Below are positions 7,382 through 13,179 of a DNA stretch of 13,268 bases, in pieces (the first letter of the stretch is position 1; each line of letters begins with the position of its first letter). The notes under the pieces were generated by a model. That model searched no databases. It had not been told where the DNA came from and saw only the letters and a list, made by a program, of their open reading frames with translations. A program made the translations under genes and the position numbers. The stretch is from the NCBI GenBank assembly GCA_017617145.1, contig JAFZWX010000179.1:1-13268 (forward strand), given 5' to 3'. This DNA is from Treponema sp. (GTDB lineage: Bacteria > Spirochaetota > Spirochaetia > Treponematales > Treponemataceae).

Positions 7382-7453
7382 TGGGAAAGCTCCGTCCCTT
7401 AACTGGAGAATGTAATTTGGGGAAGCTCCGCCCCTTAACTGGAGAATGTAAAT
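7382..7453 (+). ncRNA. toxI: ToxI-like type III antitoxin RNA, two 36-nt repeats
   Basis: Two tandem copies with a 36-nt period (7382-7417 and 7418-7453) differ at only a few bases. Each can fold as an H-type pseudoknot. In copy 2, GGGG (7419-7422) pairs with CCCC (7431-7434), interleaved with CTCC (7426-7429) pairing with GGAG (7441-7444). In copy 1 the first stem is GGGA (7383-7386) with TCCC (7395-7398), a compensatory change. Type III antitoxins such as ToxI and AntiQ are tandem repeats of about 35-36 nt whose pseudoknots bind and block the RNase that cut them apart. The promoter, repeats, terminator and toxN order matches those systems. Two repeats is at the low end. Confidence 0.88.
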
Positions 7454-7480
7454 GGCGGCTGTAATAGGTCGCCTTTTTTT
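7454..7480 (+). terminator. Terminator between antitoxin RNA and toxN
   Basis: GGCGGC (7454-7459) pairs with GTCGCC (7468-7473) around an 8-nt loop, followed by seven T (7474-7480). In type III systems a leaky terminator at this place sets an excess of antitoxin over toxin mRNA. Confidence 0.85.
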
Positions 7481-7492
7481 GTTGGAGTTCCA

Positions 7493-8017
7493 ATGTCGTA
7501 TAAGTTTGTGATTATCTCAGATAAATACATAAAATATCTTAGAAAAACAGAAACGCGAGTAATGTCAAATAAAGCTGATTCCCGAATCTATCATCGCAAA
7601 TATCTTGGAATAATCGAAAAACTCAATGACTTCAATTATTTCATACCGCTTTCATCTCCAAAACAAAAAGATTATACACAGAACGGCAAAATCAAAAATG
7701 ATACCCTCATTACAATTTACATGAAGGATTCTAAAAGACTTTATGGAACGCTTCGTTTCAACAATATGATTCCTGTTCCTGAATCCGAGGTAATAAATTA
7801 CGATTTGAACGATGAAGGTGATTTAAAATACAAACTCATAGTTTTTAATGAACTTTACTTTGTTCGTCAAAACAAAGATAAAATAGAGCGCACTGCCAAA
7901 AACCTATACGAGGCAAAAAAGAATCAAGATAATCAGCCTAATGGTCAAAAGCCTCTATTAGAGATGACATTAGATTTTACTCAATTGGAAGATTTGTGCT
8001 TAAATTTCAAAAAATAA
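7493..8017 (+). CDS. toxN: Type III toxin, ToxN/AbiQ-like endoribonuclease
   Basis: 174 aa, close to ToxN and AbiQ (about 170 aa). The start has GGAG 5 nt upstream, just after the terminator. The N-terminus YKFVIISDKYIKYLRKTETRV and the block YLGIIEKLNDFNYFIPLSSPK match the ToxN family; residues S54, S55 and K57 in PLSSPK correspond to the catalytic Thr/Ser-Ser-Pro-Lys of ToxN. The C-terminal segment NELYFVRQNKDKIERTAKNLYE is also typical. The enzyme cuts mRNAs and its own antitoxin precursor, and members of the family abort phage infection. Residues 138-174 carry a Lys/Gln/Asn-rich extension (KKNQDNQPNGQK). The unit is on the plus strand, against the cassette array, and carries its own promoter. 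Family assignment is firm; activity and phage defence are inferred. Confidence 0.9.
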   Translation: MSYKFVIISDKYIKYLRKTETRVMSNKADSRIYHRKYLGIIEKLNDFNYFIPLSSPKQKDYTQNGKIKNDTLITIYMKDSKRLYGTLRFNNMIPVPESEVINYDLNDEGDLKYKLIVFNELYFVRQNKDKIERTAKNLYEAKKNQDNQPNGQKPLLEMTLDFTQLEDLCLNFKK

Positions 8018-8039
8018 ATTTCTTCTGTATTTAAATAAG

Positions 8040-8054
8040 CGGGCTAGTGGCCCG
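8040..8054 (-). repeat. Cassette-start hairpin beside attC-2
   Basis: CGGGC pairs with GCCCG around loop TAGTG, ending 3 nt from the R' box at 8058. The bases differ from the hairpins at 1408 and 13095, yet stem and spacing are kept. It lies between the toxN stop and attC-2 and could also serve as a weak toxN terminator, though it has no T tract. Confidence 0.6.
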
Positions 8055-8057
8055 TCC

Positions 8058-8122
8058 GCCTAACTACGCGCTTAAACGGTGGCGGGCCTGACCCGACATC
8101 CGATTTGAAGCGCATGTTAGGT
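8058..8122 (-). repeat. Integron attC site (attC-2)
   Basis: 65 nt. Outer boxes are GCCTAAC (8058-8064) and GTTAGGT (8116-8122). The arms GCGCTTAAACGG and CCGATTTGAAGCGC pair with two extra bases in the second arm, as at the other sites. The interior is nearly identical to attC-4 at 13114, the uniformity seen in chromosomal integrons. The R'' box directly abuts the higA stop codon at 8123-8125, so this attC ends the HigBA cassette. Confidence 0.92.
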
Positions 8123-8416
8123 TTAGTTCATTGCAAACTGAGATTTTGGTGTGAATTCAATTTTTAGATTCATACCCAGACCTTCAGCTAATCTTTTTAA
8201 TATTTTAATTGTAGGATTACCTGAACCATTTTCGATTTTGCTTATATCTGATTGAGCAATTCCTGTAGTTTCAGAAAGCTGCTTTTGTGTTACGTTGCAG
8301 GCTTTTCTTGCATCTATAAGTGAGGAAATAATTTCATATTCTGGTCCAAGTGCGTCATATTCTTTTTTGAAAGATTCATCTTTCATCTGTTCATTTAATG
8401 CCTCTGTAAGTGTCAT
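8123..8416 (-). CDS. higA: HigA-like antitoxin, XRE family
   Basis: 97 aa. Residues about 43-81 are an XRE helix-turn-helix (TQKQLSETTGIAQSDISKIENG, then NPTIKILKRLAEGLG). The N-terminal part ending ALGPEYEIISSLIDARKA is typical of HigA partners of Gp49-like toxins. Its ATG overlaps the higB stop (ATGA) and has GGAGG inside the end of higB, so translation is coupled. Known HigA proteins neutralise the toxin and repress the operon by binding palindromes at the promoter; a perfect palindrome lies there (8793-8814). The gene ends at the R'' box of attC-2. Confidence 0.9.
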   Translation of the reverse strand: MTLTEALNEQMKDESFKKEYDALGPEYEIISSLIDARKACNVTQKQLSETTGIAQSDISKIENGSGNPTIKILKRLAEGLGMNLKIEFTPKSQFAMN

Positions 8417-8784
8417 TTCTTTTCCTCCTTTTGCGGATGCTTTGCAAGATAATCCTTGCGGTATTCTTTCGCCCGATCAATTTCTCCTGGCGGAGTTTTC
8501 TGTGTTTTCTTTCGAAAACCATGTGTTACAATTATTTTATTTCCTACAAAGAAAAAATACAGATTTCGTATAATATTTGTTCCTTGTTTAGTACGAAGTT
8601 CAAATATTCCATCATCAAGATGTTCTGAATAAGGTAAACGAAGTTCTGTACCTTTTTCTTCCAATAACTTTAAATCACGGAAAGCTTTAGCTCGAAGCTT
8701 GACTTCGAGCGTATTAAGGAATGTGAGGCATGGTTTTTCACCATCTTCCTTTTCATAAAACTCTACCGTAAATTTATTTTCCAT
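8413..8784 (-). CDS. higB: HigB-like toxin, RelE/Gp49 family
   Basis: 123 aa from the ATG at 8784 (MENKFTVEFYEKEDG); an in-frame reading from 8823 would start inside the promoter. The sequence matches the phage-derived Gp49-like RelE/ParE superfamily: a first beta strand, two helices (CLTFLNTLEVKLRAKAFRDL), LPYSEHLDDGIFELRTK, then IIRNLYFFFVGNKIIVTHGFRKKTQKTP and a final Lys/Arg-rich helix. Such toxins cut mRNA on the ribosome; R/K and H residues in the HGFRKKTQ block are the likely catalytic ones. Toxin before antitoxin is the usual hig order. No Shine-Dalgarno sequence is present, and the predicted transcript start lies about 2 nt before the ATG. In integron arrays such pairs are thought to stabilise the cassettes against loss. 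Confidence 0.9.
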   Translation of the reverse strand: MENKFTVEFYEKEDGEKPCLTFLNTLEVKLRAKAFRDLKLLEEKGTELRLPYSEHLDDGIFELRTKQGTNIIRNLYFFFVGNKIIVTHGFRKKTQKTPPGEIDRAKEYRKDYLAKHPQKEEKK

Positions 8785-8792
8785 ATTTTTAG

Positions 8793-8820
8793 AATATAGG
8801 ATAAATCCTATATTTGTCAA
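8793..8820 (-). promoter_or_regulatory. higBA promoter overlapped by a perfect palindromic operator
   Basis: On the minus strand, TTGACA (8820-8815), a 16-nt spacer and TATATT (8798-8793) form a near-consensus promoter. A palindrome with 10-bp perfect arms AATATAGGAT and ATCCTATATT separated by AA (8793-8814) covers the spacer and the -10 box. HigA binding here would shut off the promoter. Confidence 0.8.
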
Positions 8821-8905
8821 CAAAAAAGGCGGGAAATAATGAACTAAAAGTTTTTGAAAGTATTAAGATATAAATAATTTATTTATGATTCTTTTTTTTA
8901 TAAAT

Positions 8906-9298
8906 CTACATATCTAACCGTGATTTACTGCAATTTGAACAATTATTCCAGTTTTTGTCATTTTCAGTTCCGCAATTTTTGCATATCCAATTGCCTTTAA
9001 CAGTTGTTTTAGGAATAGATTCTTCTGGAAGATCTCTTCCGCAGTATCTGCATACTTTTGCGTCAATTTTAATAATTTCTGCACAAAATGGACATTTTTT
9101 TGAATTACCGGCGGATATAGAATTATTTTCTATTCCTTCTTTGTTTGCACCTACCATCAGAAGAACTATTCCACCAACAAGAGGAGATAAAAAAATTGAT
9201 AATGCTAAATAAGTTCCAAAAGATTGTCCTCTGTTTTTTGCACCATATGCAACAGCAAATGCAAAAATAAGCCATGTAATAGATATACCAAAAACCAT
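8906..9298 (-). CDS. Small membrane protein with two zinc ribbons
   Basis: 130 aa. Two hydrophobic segments (about 5-20 and 31-51) form a hairpin in the membrane. They are followed by a linker and a UPF0547-type zinc ribbon KKCPFCAEIIKIDAKVCRYCG (C69, C72, C83, C86), then a RanBP2-like finger GNWICKNCGTENDKNWNNCSNC (C106, C109, C120, C123). The start has GGAGG 9 nt upstream. This layout is common in hypothetical bacterial proteins; no enzymatic motif is visible and the role is unknown. It is the first gene in the cassette that starts at attC-3, about 120 nt ahead of the higBA operon, which has its own promoter. Confidence 0.82.
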   Translation of the reverse strand: MVFGISITWLIFAFAVAYGAKNRGQSFGTYLALSIFLSPLVGGIVLLMVGANKEGIENNSISAGNSKKCPFCAEIIKIDAKVCRYCGRDLPEESIPKTTVKGNWICKNCGTENDKNWNNCSNCSKSRLDM

Positions 9299-9362
9299 AG
9301 TATAAAACCTCCAAAAATTTCAAAATTAGAAATGTTGGAAGATTTTCCTTACTAACAGCAAG

Positions 9363-9379
9363 TGCCGCGCAAAGCGGCA
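9363..9379 (-). repeat. Cassette-start hairpin beside attC-3
   Basis: TGCCGC pairs with GCGGCA around a 5-nt loop and ends 3 nt from the R' box at 9383. It lies in the leader of the zinc-ribbon gene. Confidence 0.6.
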
Positions 9380-9382
9380 TCA

Positions 9383-9517
9383 ACCTAACTAGCGTTTTAA
9401 ACCGTAAAAACGGTTTTGCGCACCGCGCAAAATTGGCGCAAAAGTTGCGGTGCCGTAAAGGCACGAAAAGCAACTTTTGTGAAAAAGTTTTTATCGGTTT
9501 TGAAAACCATGTTATGT
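9383..9517 (-). repeat. Integron attC site, long form (attC-3)
   Basis: 135 nt. Outer boxes are ACCTAAC (9383-9389) and GTTATGT (9511-9517). Arms GTTTTAAACCG and CGGTTTTGAAAAC pair apart from two extra bases in the second arm, the same pattern as in attC-1 and attC-2. The long central part holds its own stems: TTTTGCGC/GCGCAAAA (9414-9421 with 9425-9432) and AAAAGTTGC/GCAACTTTT (9440-9448 with 9470-9478) enclosing GTGCC/GGCAC. It starts 10 nt after the stop of the D12 methyltransferase and closes the restriction-modification cassette. Confidence 0.88.
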
Positions 9518-9527
9518 GCTGTTTACT

Positions 9528-10700
9528 CTATGCAAACAATTTTTCTTGTACATCTACTTCATCATTATAATTCATAATAATAAGATGTTCCGCTTTTTTA
9601 TCGTTTCTATTCATAAAACTTACCGTATAAGTTTTGTCAAATTGTTTTATATTTAACCCTTTATTTTCATATAAAGACAAAATGTATGGGGTAGCTTTTA
9701 TTACCATCATCCATTTTGCTTTACATTCATTGCATAAATAATTTGCAAGACGGGCTTGGTCTTCTCTTGTAAAATCATTTTGAGCATAAGTGCTGAATTC
9801 AGAATCGTAAGGTGGGTCTAAAAATACAAAATCATTTTCTTTAGGCTCATTTTGTTTGAAGAATTCTTCAAAATCTAAATTTTCAATTTTTGTATGAGAA
9901 AATTTATTCAAGACTTTTTCAGATTGATAATAATTAAATTTGTTATCCAGTGTTTTTGAATTATAACTTGTACCGCCATACGGAACATTAAACTCGCCGG
10001 CATCGTTATATCTAAACATACCACTGTATGTATAATTGCGAATAAATAAAAATAATGCTGTATAAAGTTCTGAGTTTTTTTGAACTTCTTTGTCATTATA
10101 CAATTTTCTAAAATACATATACAATGCACTCATAAAAGCTGTTTCAATATTTGCTTTTACATCTTCATCAGGTAAAATCCATTTTTCAGCTTCAAGTTTT
10201 TTCATTCTTTGAAGCTTACGAATTAGGTTTATTTTAACTTCTGAAACAAATACACTTTTATTTATTGTAAAAAAGTCGGGAAGATTGTTTAAAATGTTTT
10301 TTTCGTTTTCTTTTACAAAAGTTTCTATTTTATTTTTTAATTCTTTAACATCAATTTCGTTGTTTCTAAAGCTAATAAAAAGCTTTTCTAAACCTATAGA
10401 ACTTGCATAATTAAGAGTATTTTTCCATGCAGTTTCTATACCGTTTGCCCATCTATAAAATTCAGAATCTTTTGTTGAAATGAATTTATACAGATTTATC
10501 AATTCATTTGATTTGTCATTGATAAAAAAATTATCTGCATTAAAAGCCATAAATACTGAACCGCCACCTACAAAAGGCTCGTAATAATTATTGATTCTTG
10601 AAGGGGCATTAGGGAATATAAATTCTAATTCTTTTTCTTTTCCACCTGGCCATTTAATTAATGGTTTCAAAGATGTTTCTTGATTATAAACTTGACACAT
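9528..10700 (-). CDS. D12-class DNA adenine (N6) methyltransferase
   Basis: 390 aa. The alpha-class Dam/DpnM-like order is present: KWPGGK (16-21), motif I YYEPFVGGGSVF (39-50) for S-adenosylmethionine, target-recognition region in the middle, and motif IV DPPY at 295-298 (FVFLDPPYDSEFSTY). It is about 100 residues longer than Dam (about 280 aa), mostly through a charged helical insert at about 85-185. The start overlaps the previous methyltransferase by 17 nt; GGAG lies 10 nt before the ATG. It is the last gene of the restriction-modification operon, and its product should protect the adenine of the host copy of the recognition site. The class methylates adenine, so the site should contain A. 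The exact sequence cannot be read from the protein. Confidence 0.92.
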   Translation of the reverse strand: MCQVYNQETSLKPLIKWPGGKEKELEFIFPNAPSRINNYYEPFVGGGSVFMAFNADNFFINDKSNELINLYKFISTKDSEFYRWANGIETAWKNTLNYASSIGLEKLFISFRNNEIDVKELKNKIETFVKENEKNILNNLPDFFTINKSVFVSEVKINLIRKLQRMKKLEAEKWILPDEDVKANIETAFMSALYMYFRKLYNDKEVQKNSELYTALFLFIRNYTYSGMFRYNDAGEFNVPYGGTSYNSKTLDNKFNYYQSEKVLNKFSHTKIENLDFEEFFKQNEPKENDFVFLDPPYDSEFSTYAQNDFTREDQARLANYLCNECKAKWMMVIKATPYILSLYENKGLNIKQFDKTYTVSFMNRNDKKAEHLIIMNYNDEVDVQEKLFA

Positions 10701-11421
10701 GTTTTTTATACTCCATTATTCGTTTTTTACCAGCATTAAAATAGTTTTCATCTAATTCAAAGCCAATAAATTTTCTGTTTAATTCAAGTGCTGCAACACC
10801 TGTTGAACCAACGCCCATGAATGGGTCAAAAACAACATCATTTTCGTTACTTGAAATTGTTATCATTTTTTTTAATATTGAAACAGGTTTTTGCGCAGGA
10901 TGTTTTGGTTCTTTTAATCTTTCAGGAGCCATACATATTGGACTTTCTAAAAAATTATGCATTTCTTTCTGAGAAATAAAATTCCACGTATGTTTTTTAT
11001 TCCAACAACAGAAAATCATTTCACAACTATTTAAAAAACCAGCCTTAAAAATTTTGGGGGCAGGATTTGTTTTATGCCAAATCATGAAATTACTTGTATC
11101 AAATCTATGGTCTAAACAATTATACCAACGCCCAAGTTGATTATATGAAGTAAAAATAAAAAGATTTCCTGTGGGTTTTAAAACTCTAATAAAATCTTCA
11201 ACCCAATCTTCTGGATTAAAATCAACCCAATCCCAATCTGCAACATCATTATTCATTGGAGTTCTACCTGGTAAAGGAATATTACCAGTAGAATGCTTCC
11301 CGATATTGTACGGCGGGTCAGTCAAGAGAAAATCAACACTATTATCTGGAACTTGTTTAATAAGTTCTTTACTATTACCTTTCTTTAGGTAACAGTGCCA
11401 ATCTCTTTCCAAATTAAGCAT
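10684..11421 (-). CDS. Beta-class DNA N6-adenine/N4-cytosine methyltransferase
   Basis: 245 aa. Motif IV comes first (DFLLTDPPYNIG, DPPY 35-38) and motif I last (VVFDPFMGVGSTGVAALELNRKFIGFEL, DPFMG 199-203), which defines the beta class (Pfam N6_N4_Mtase). The middle contains PTGNLFIFTSYNQLGRW and the AQKPVSILKKMI block that usually precedes motif I. DPPY favours adenine but N4-cytosine is possible. The ATG lies inside the last codons of the endonuclease gene, an 8-nt overlap that suggests coupled translation, and the gene overlaps the D12 methyltransferase by 17 nt. Two methyltransferases of different class for one endonuclease occur in DpnII-, HphI- and MboII-like systems, often for asymmetric sites or for single-stranded DNA. 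Confidence 0.9.
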   Translation of the reverse strand: MLNLERDWHCYLKKGNSKELIKQVPDNSVDFLLTDPPYNIGKHSTGNIPLPGRTPMNNDVADWDWVDFNPEDWVEDFIRVLKPTGNLFIFTSYNQLGRWYNCLDHRFDTSNFMIWHKTNPAPKIFKAGFLNSCEMIFCCWNKKHTWNFISQKEMHNFLESPICMAPERLKEPKHPAQKPVSILKKMITISSNENDVVFDPFMGVGSTGVAALELNRKFIGFELDENYFNAGKKRIMEYKKHVSSL

Positions 11422-12223
11422 TAGGCAGATAAACCTTTTTTATTTTGTTTAATGCTTCGATTATAAAATGAGCATTTTTCTTATACTCATCTAATACGAT
11501 TTCATAACCTTTGTCGGTTTTACAAACCATATTCCAAAAATCGCGACCTATTTTTAATTCATCTTCGCTAAAGAATTGTAAAACTCTCCCTTGCTTCCAA
11601 GGTTTTTCTTCGCCATAACGGTTATAGGCTGTTGCAAAATAGATTTTTACTTTTTCTTCAGAACCTAAATTATTTGCAAGAATACAATACTGTTCTAGTA
11701 AGGCTTCTTTTTCGGAACGAGCTTTTTTATTATCCAAATCGCCACCAATTTTAAGTTCTATTAGATAATGCATTCCAGTTTCTTCATCGATTAAATAATA
11801 ATCACTTTCGTGTCTCTTATTAATGATGTCATTTTTATTTTTCTTTGTAATACCTACATAATCAGAAAGTTGAGGTTTCCTAGCATGACGCTTGTATTCT
11901 TCAAGAATGTCTGCAATATATTCAGTTTGTTCTTTATAAATATTTCCCTCTACATGCTGAGAAACTGTATAATGTAAAGTAGCAATGTTTATTGCCATTT
12001 TTTCAAGCATATTTCCAAGAGAAGAATCTAACGACCTAGAAAGAGCCGAGTAGTATTGAATATCTGCACCTAAAGCAGCAATAAATACATTGTGGATTTT
12101 CATGTTTATTGTGCCTTCGTCATCGTCAAATTCTTGTATATGCCTATCAGAAAAACCTGATGCATAACTTTCTACATGGCTTTTCACTATGGCTCTAATC
12201 GCTTTTTCATTATCTACTGTCAT
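11414..12223 (-). CDS. Type II restriction endonuclease, TdeIII-like family
   Basis: 269 aa from the ATG at 12223, which has GGGAG 6 nt upstream. Residues about 42-75 (KIHNVFIAALGADIQYYSAL, then SLDSSLGNMLEKMAINIA) and the block YLIELKIGGDLDNKKARSEK fit what I recall of the TdeIII restriction family. The PD-(D/E)xK core is visible as E139-S-D141 and E156-L-K158. Downstream KIYFATAYNRYGEEKPWKQGRV resembles the family too. It should cut unmodified DNA at the site protected by the two methyltransferases that follow. TdeIII itself cuts GGNCC, which has no adenine, so this enzyme probably has a different site if the D12 enzyme is its true partner. The 25-nt gap to the upstream gene and the overlap downstream place it inside one operon. 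Confidence 0.75.
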   Translation of the reverse strand: MTVDNEKAIRAIVKSHVESYASGFSDRHIQEFDDDEGTINMKIHNVFIAALGADIQYYSALSRSLDSSLGNMLEKMAINIATLHYTVSQHVEGNIYKEQTEYIADILEEYKRHARKPQLSDYVGITKKNKNDIINKRHESDYYLIDEETGMHYLIELKIGGDLDNKKARSEKEALLEQYCILANNLGSEEKVKIYFATAYNRYGEEKPWKQGRVLQFFSEDELKIGRDFWNMVCKTDKGYEIVLDEYKKNAHFIIEALNKIKKVYLPNA

Positions 12224-12248
12224 TTGCAACTCCCATTTTACAAATCTA

Positions 12249-13040
12249 TTATTCTTTTGGTGTAACTATAAATGAAATCGGGTCAAAATTATAATTTTCA
12301 AACAATTCTTTTGCAGAAATAATTTTTATTTGCCCATGTGATGTTTCAGGATTGAAATTATAAACTCTGTAAATATAAGCATTGTTATTCTTGTTTTCTT
12401 CAAAAAAGGACTTCTCATTTACACTCATATAAAAAGGAGTTTCTACATTGCCTGTGGTTGTTTTTACTTCAATAAATATTGTTTTTCCATCCTTATTAAC
12501 AGATTCAATATCATAACCAAAACCATCACCTTGTTTAGCACTCAGATGAATAACACGATTAACTGATTTTTCATCAAATTCTGCAACAATTTGTTTTTCA
12601 CGTTCATAAACAAACACTTCGCCCTTACTTCCTATTTCAGTACGGCGCTCATTTTCTAAATTCCAATTAATTTTTCTATATGTTTTCTTGTTTTTTTCGG
12701 ACTTTTTTACAGCAGACTTTCTTTTTGAAATTTCATTTGTAGAAATTTCTACTGTTTCTGAAGAAAGACCTTCAATAGCGGTAAAAATTGTAGGCTTTAC
12801 TGTTTTATTTACTTTAAAACCTTCTGGATAAATATAGTCATCTGTCTTTGCATGAGAAACAATATTACGAATTCTTTGTTCAATAAGGGTTTCTCCACTT
12901 CTTGTGTCAGAAGCTTTCAAATCTTCTTCGTCATATTCTATATATTCTGCAAGAATCGACTTTAATTCTGTGGTATTTAACTGTCCATATTTTTCAATAA
13001 TGGGCTTTATCGCTCTTCTTATTTCAGGTTCTGTATGCAT
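12249..13040 (-). CDS. Mrr_N-like winged helix plus DUF3883 (NOV_C) protein
   Basis: 263 aa. Residues 1-65 resemble the Mrr N-terminal winged helix (EIRRAIKPIIEKYGQLNTTEL, then DTRSGETLIEQRIRNIVSHAK). Residues 66-125 are a charged linker. Residues about 135-240 match DUF3883/NOV_C, a PD-(D/E)xK-like domain: GSKGEVFVYEREK (E141 likely catalytic), GDGFGYDIES (D177), FIEVKTTTG (E191, K193), then PFYMSVNEKSFFEE and AYIYRVYNF. Proteins of this sort occur in restriction and defence loci as second nucleases or site sensors. It is the first gene of the restriction operon, 25 nt before the endonuclease. No Shine-Dalgarno sequence is seen and a TATATT box ends 9 nt before the ATG. Its cutting specificity, and whether it needs the other genes, are unknown. 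Confidence 0.85.
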   Translation of the reverse strand: MHTEPEIRRAIKPIIEKYGQLNTTELKSILAEYIEYDEEDLKASDTRSGETLIEQRIRNIVSHAKTDDYIYPEGFKVNKTVKPTIFTAIEGLSSETVEISTNEISKRKSAVKKSEKNKKTYRKINWNLENERRTEIGSKGEVFVYEREKQIVAEFDEKSVNRVIHLSAKQGDGFGYDIESVNKDGKTIFIEVKTTTGNVETPFYMSVNEKSFFEENKNNNAYIYRVYNFNPETSHGQIKIISAKELFENYNFDPISFIVTPKE

Positions 13041-13049
13041 ATCAATTTA

Positions 13050-13078
13050 AATATAGCATTTTTTAGCTTTTTTGACTA
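13050..13078 (-). promoter_or_regulatory. Candidate promoter of the restriction-modification operon
   Basis: On the minus strand, TAGTCA (13078-13073), a 17-nt spacer and TATATT (13055-13050) give a predicted start near 13043, about 3 nt before the ATG at 13040. The -35 matches consensus at four of six positions. Confidence 0.45.
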
Positions 13079-13094
13079 TTACTCGACAACTTTG

Positions 13095-13110
13095 CGCCCC
13101 AGTGCGGGCG
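13095..13110 (-). repeat. Cassette-start hairpin beside attC-4
   Basis: CGCCC (13095-13099) pairs with GGGCG (13106-13110), ending 3 nt from the R' box at 13114. It belongs to the 5' end of the restriction-modification cassette. Confidence 0.6.
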
Positions 13111-13113
13111 TCC

Positions 13114-13179
13114 ACATAACTACGCGCTTAAACGGTGGCGGGCGTAGACCCGACATCCGATTTGAAGCGCATGAAAATC
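13114..13179 (-). repeat. Integron attC site missing one end box (attC-4)
   Basis: The R' box ACATAAC (13114-13120), the arm GCGCTTAAACGG and the opposite arm CCGATTTGAAGCGC are intact and almost identical to attC-2. Where GTTAGG should follow GCGCAT, the sequence reads GAAAATC (13173-13179). The R'' box is therefore lost, along with the gene of the cassette it once closed. It marks the boundary of the array on this side. Confidence 0.8.

Noticed and set aside
7382..7453. Possible CRISPR array or plain tandem duplication
   Set aside because: The two 36-nt units are contiguous without spacers and lie between a promoter and a terminator ahead of a ToxN-like gene; the type III antitoxin reading explains all of this.
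9123..9473. 116-aa minus-strand reading frame through attC-3 and the zinc-ribbon gene
   Set aside because: It runs across the attC and overlaps the zinc-ribbon gene in another frame; its composition is that of a shadow frame with no ribosome site.
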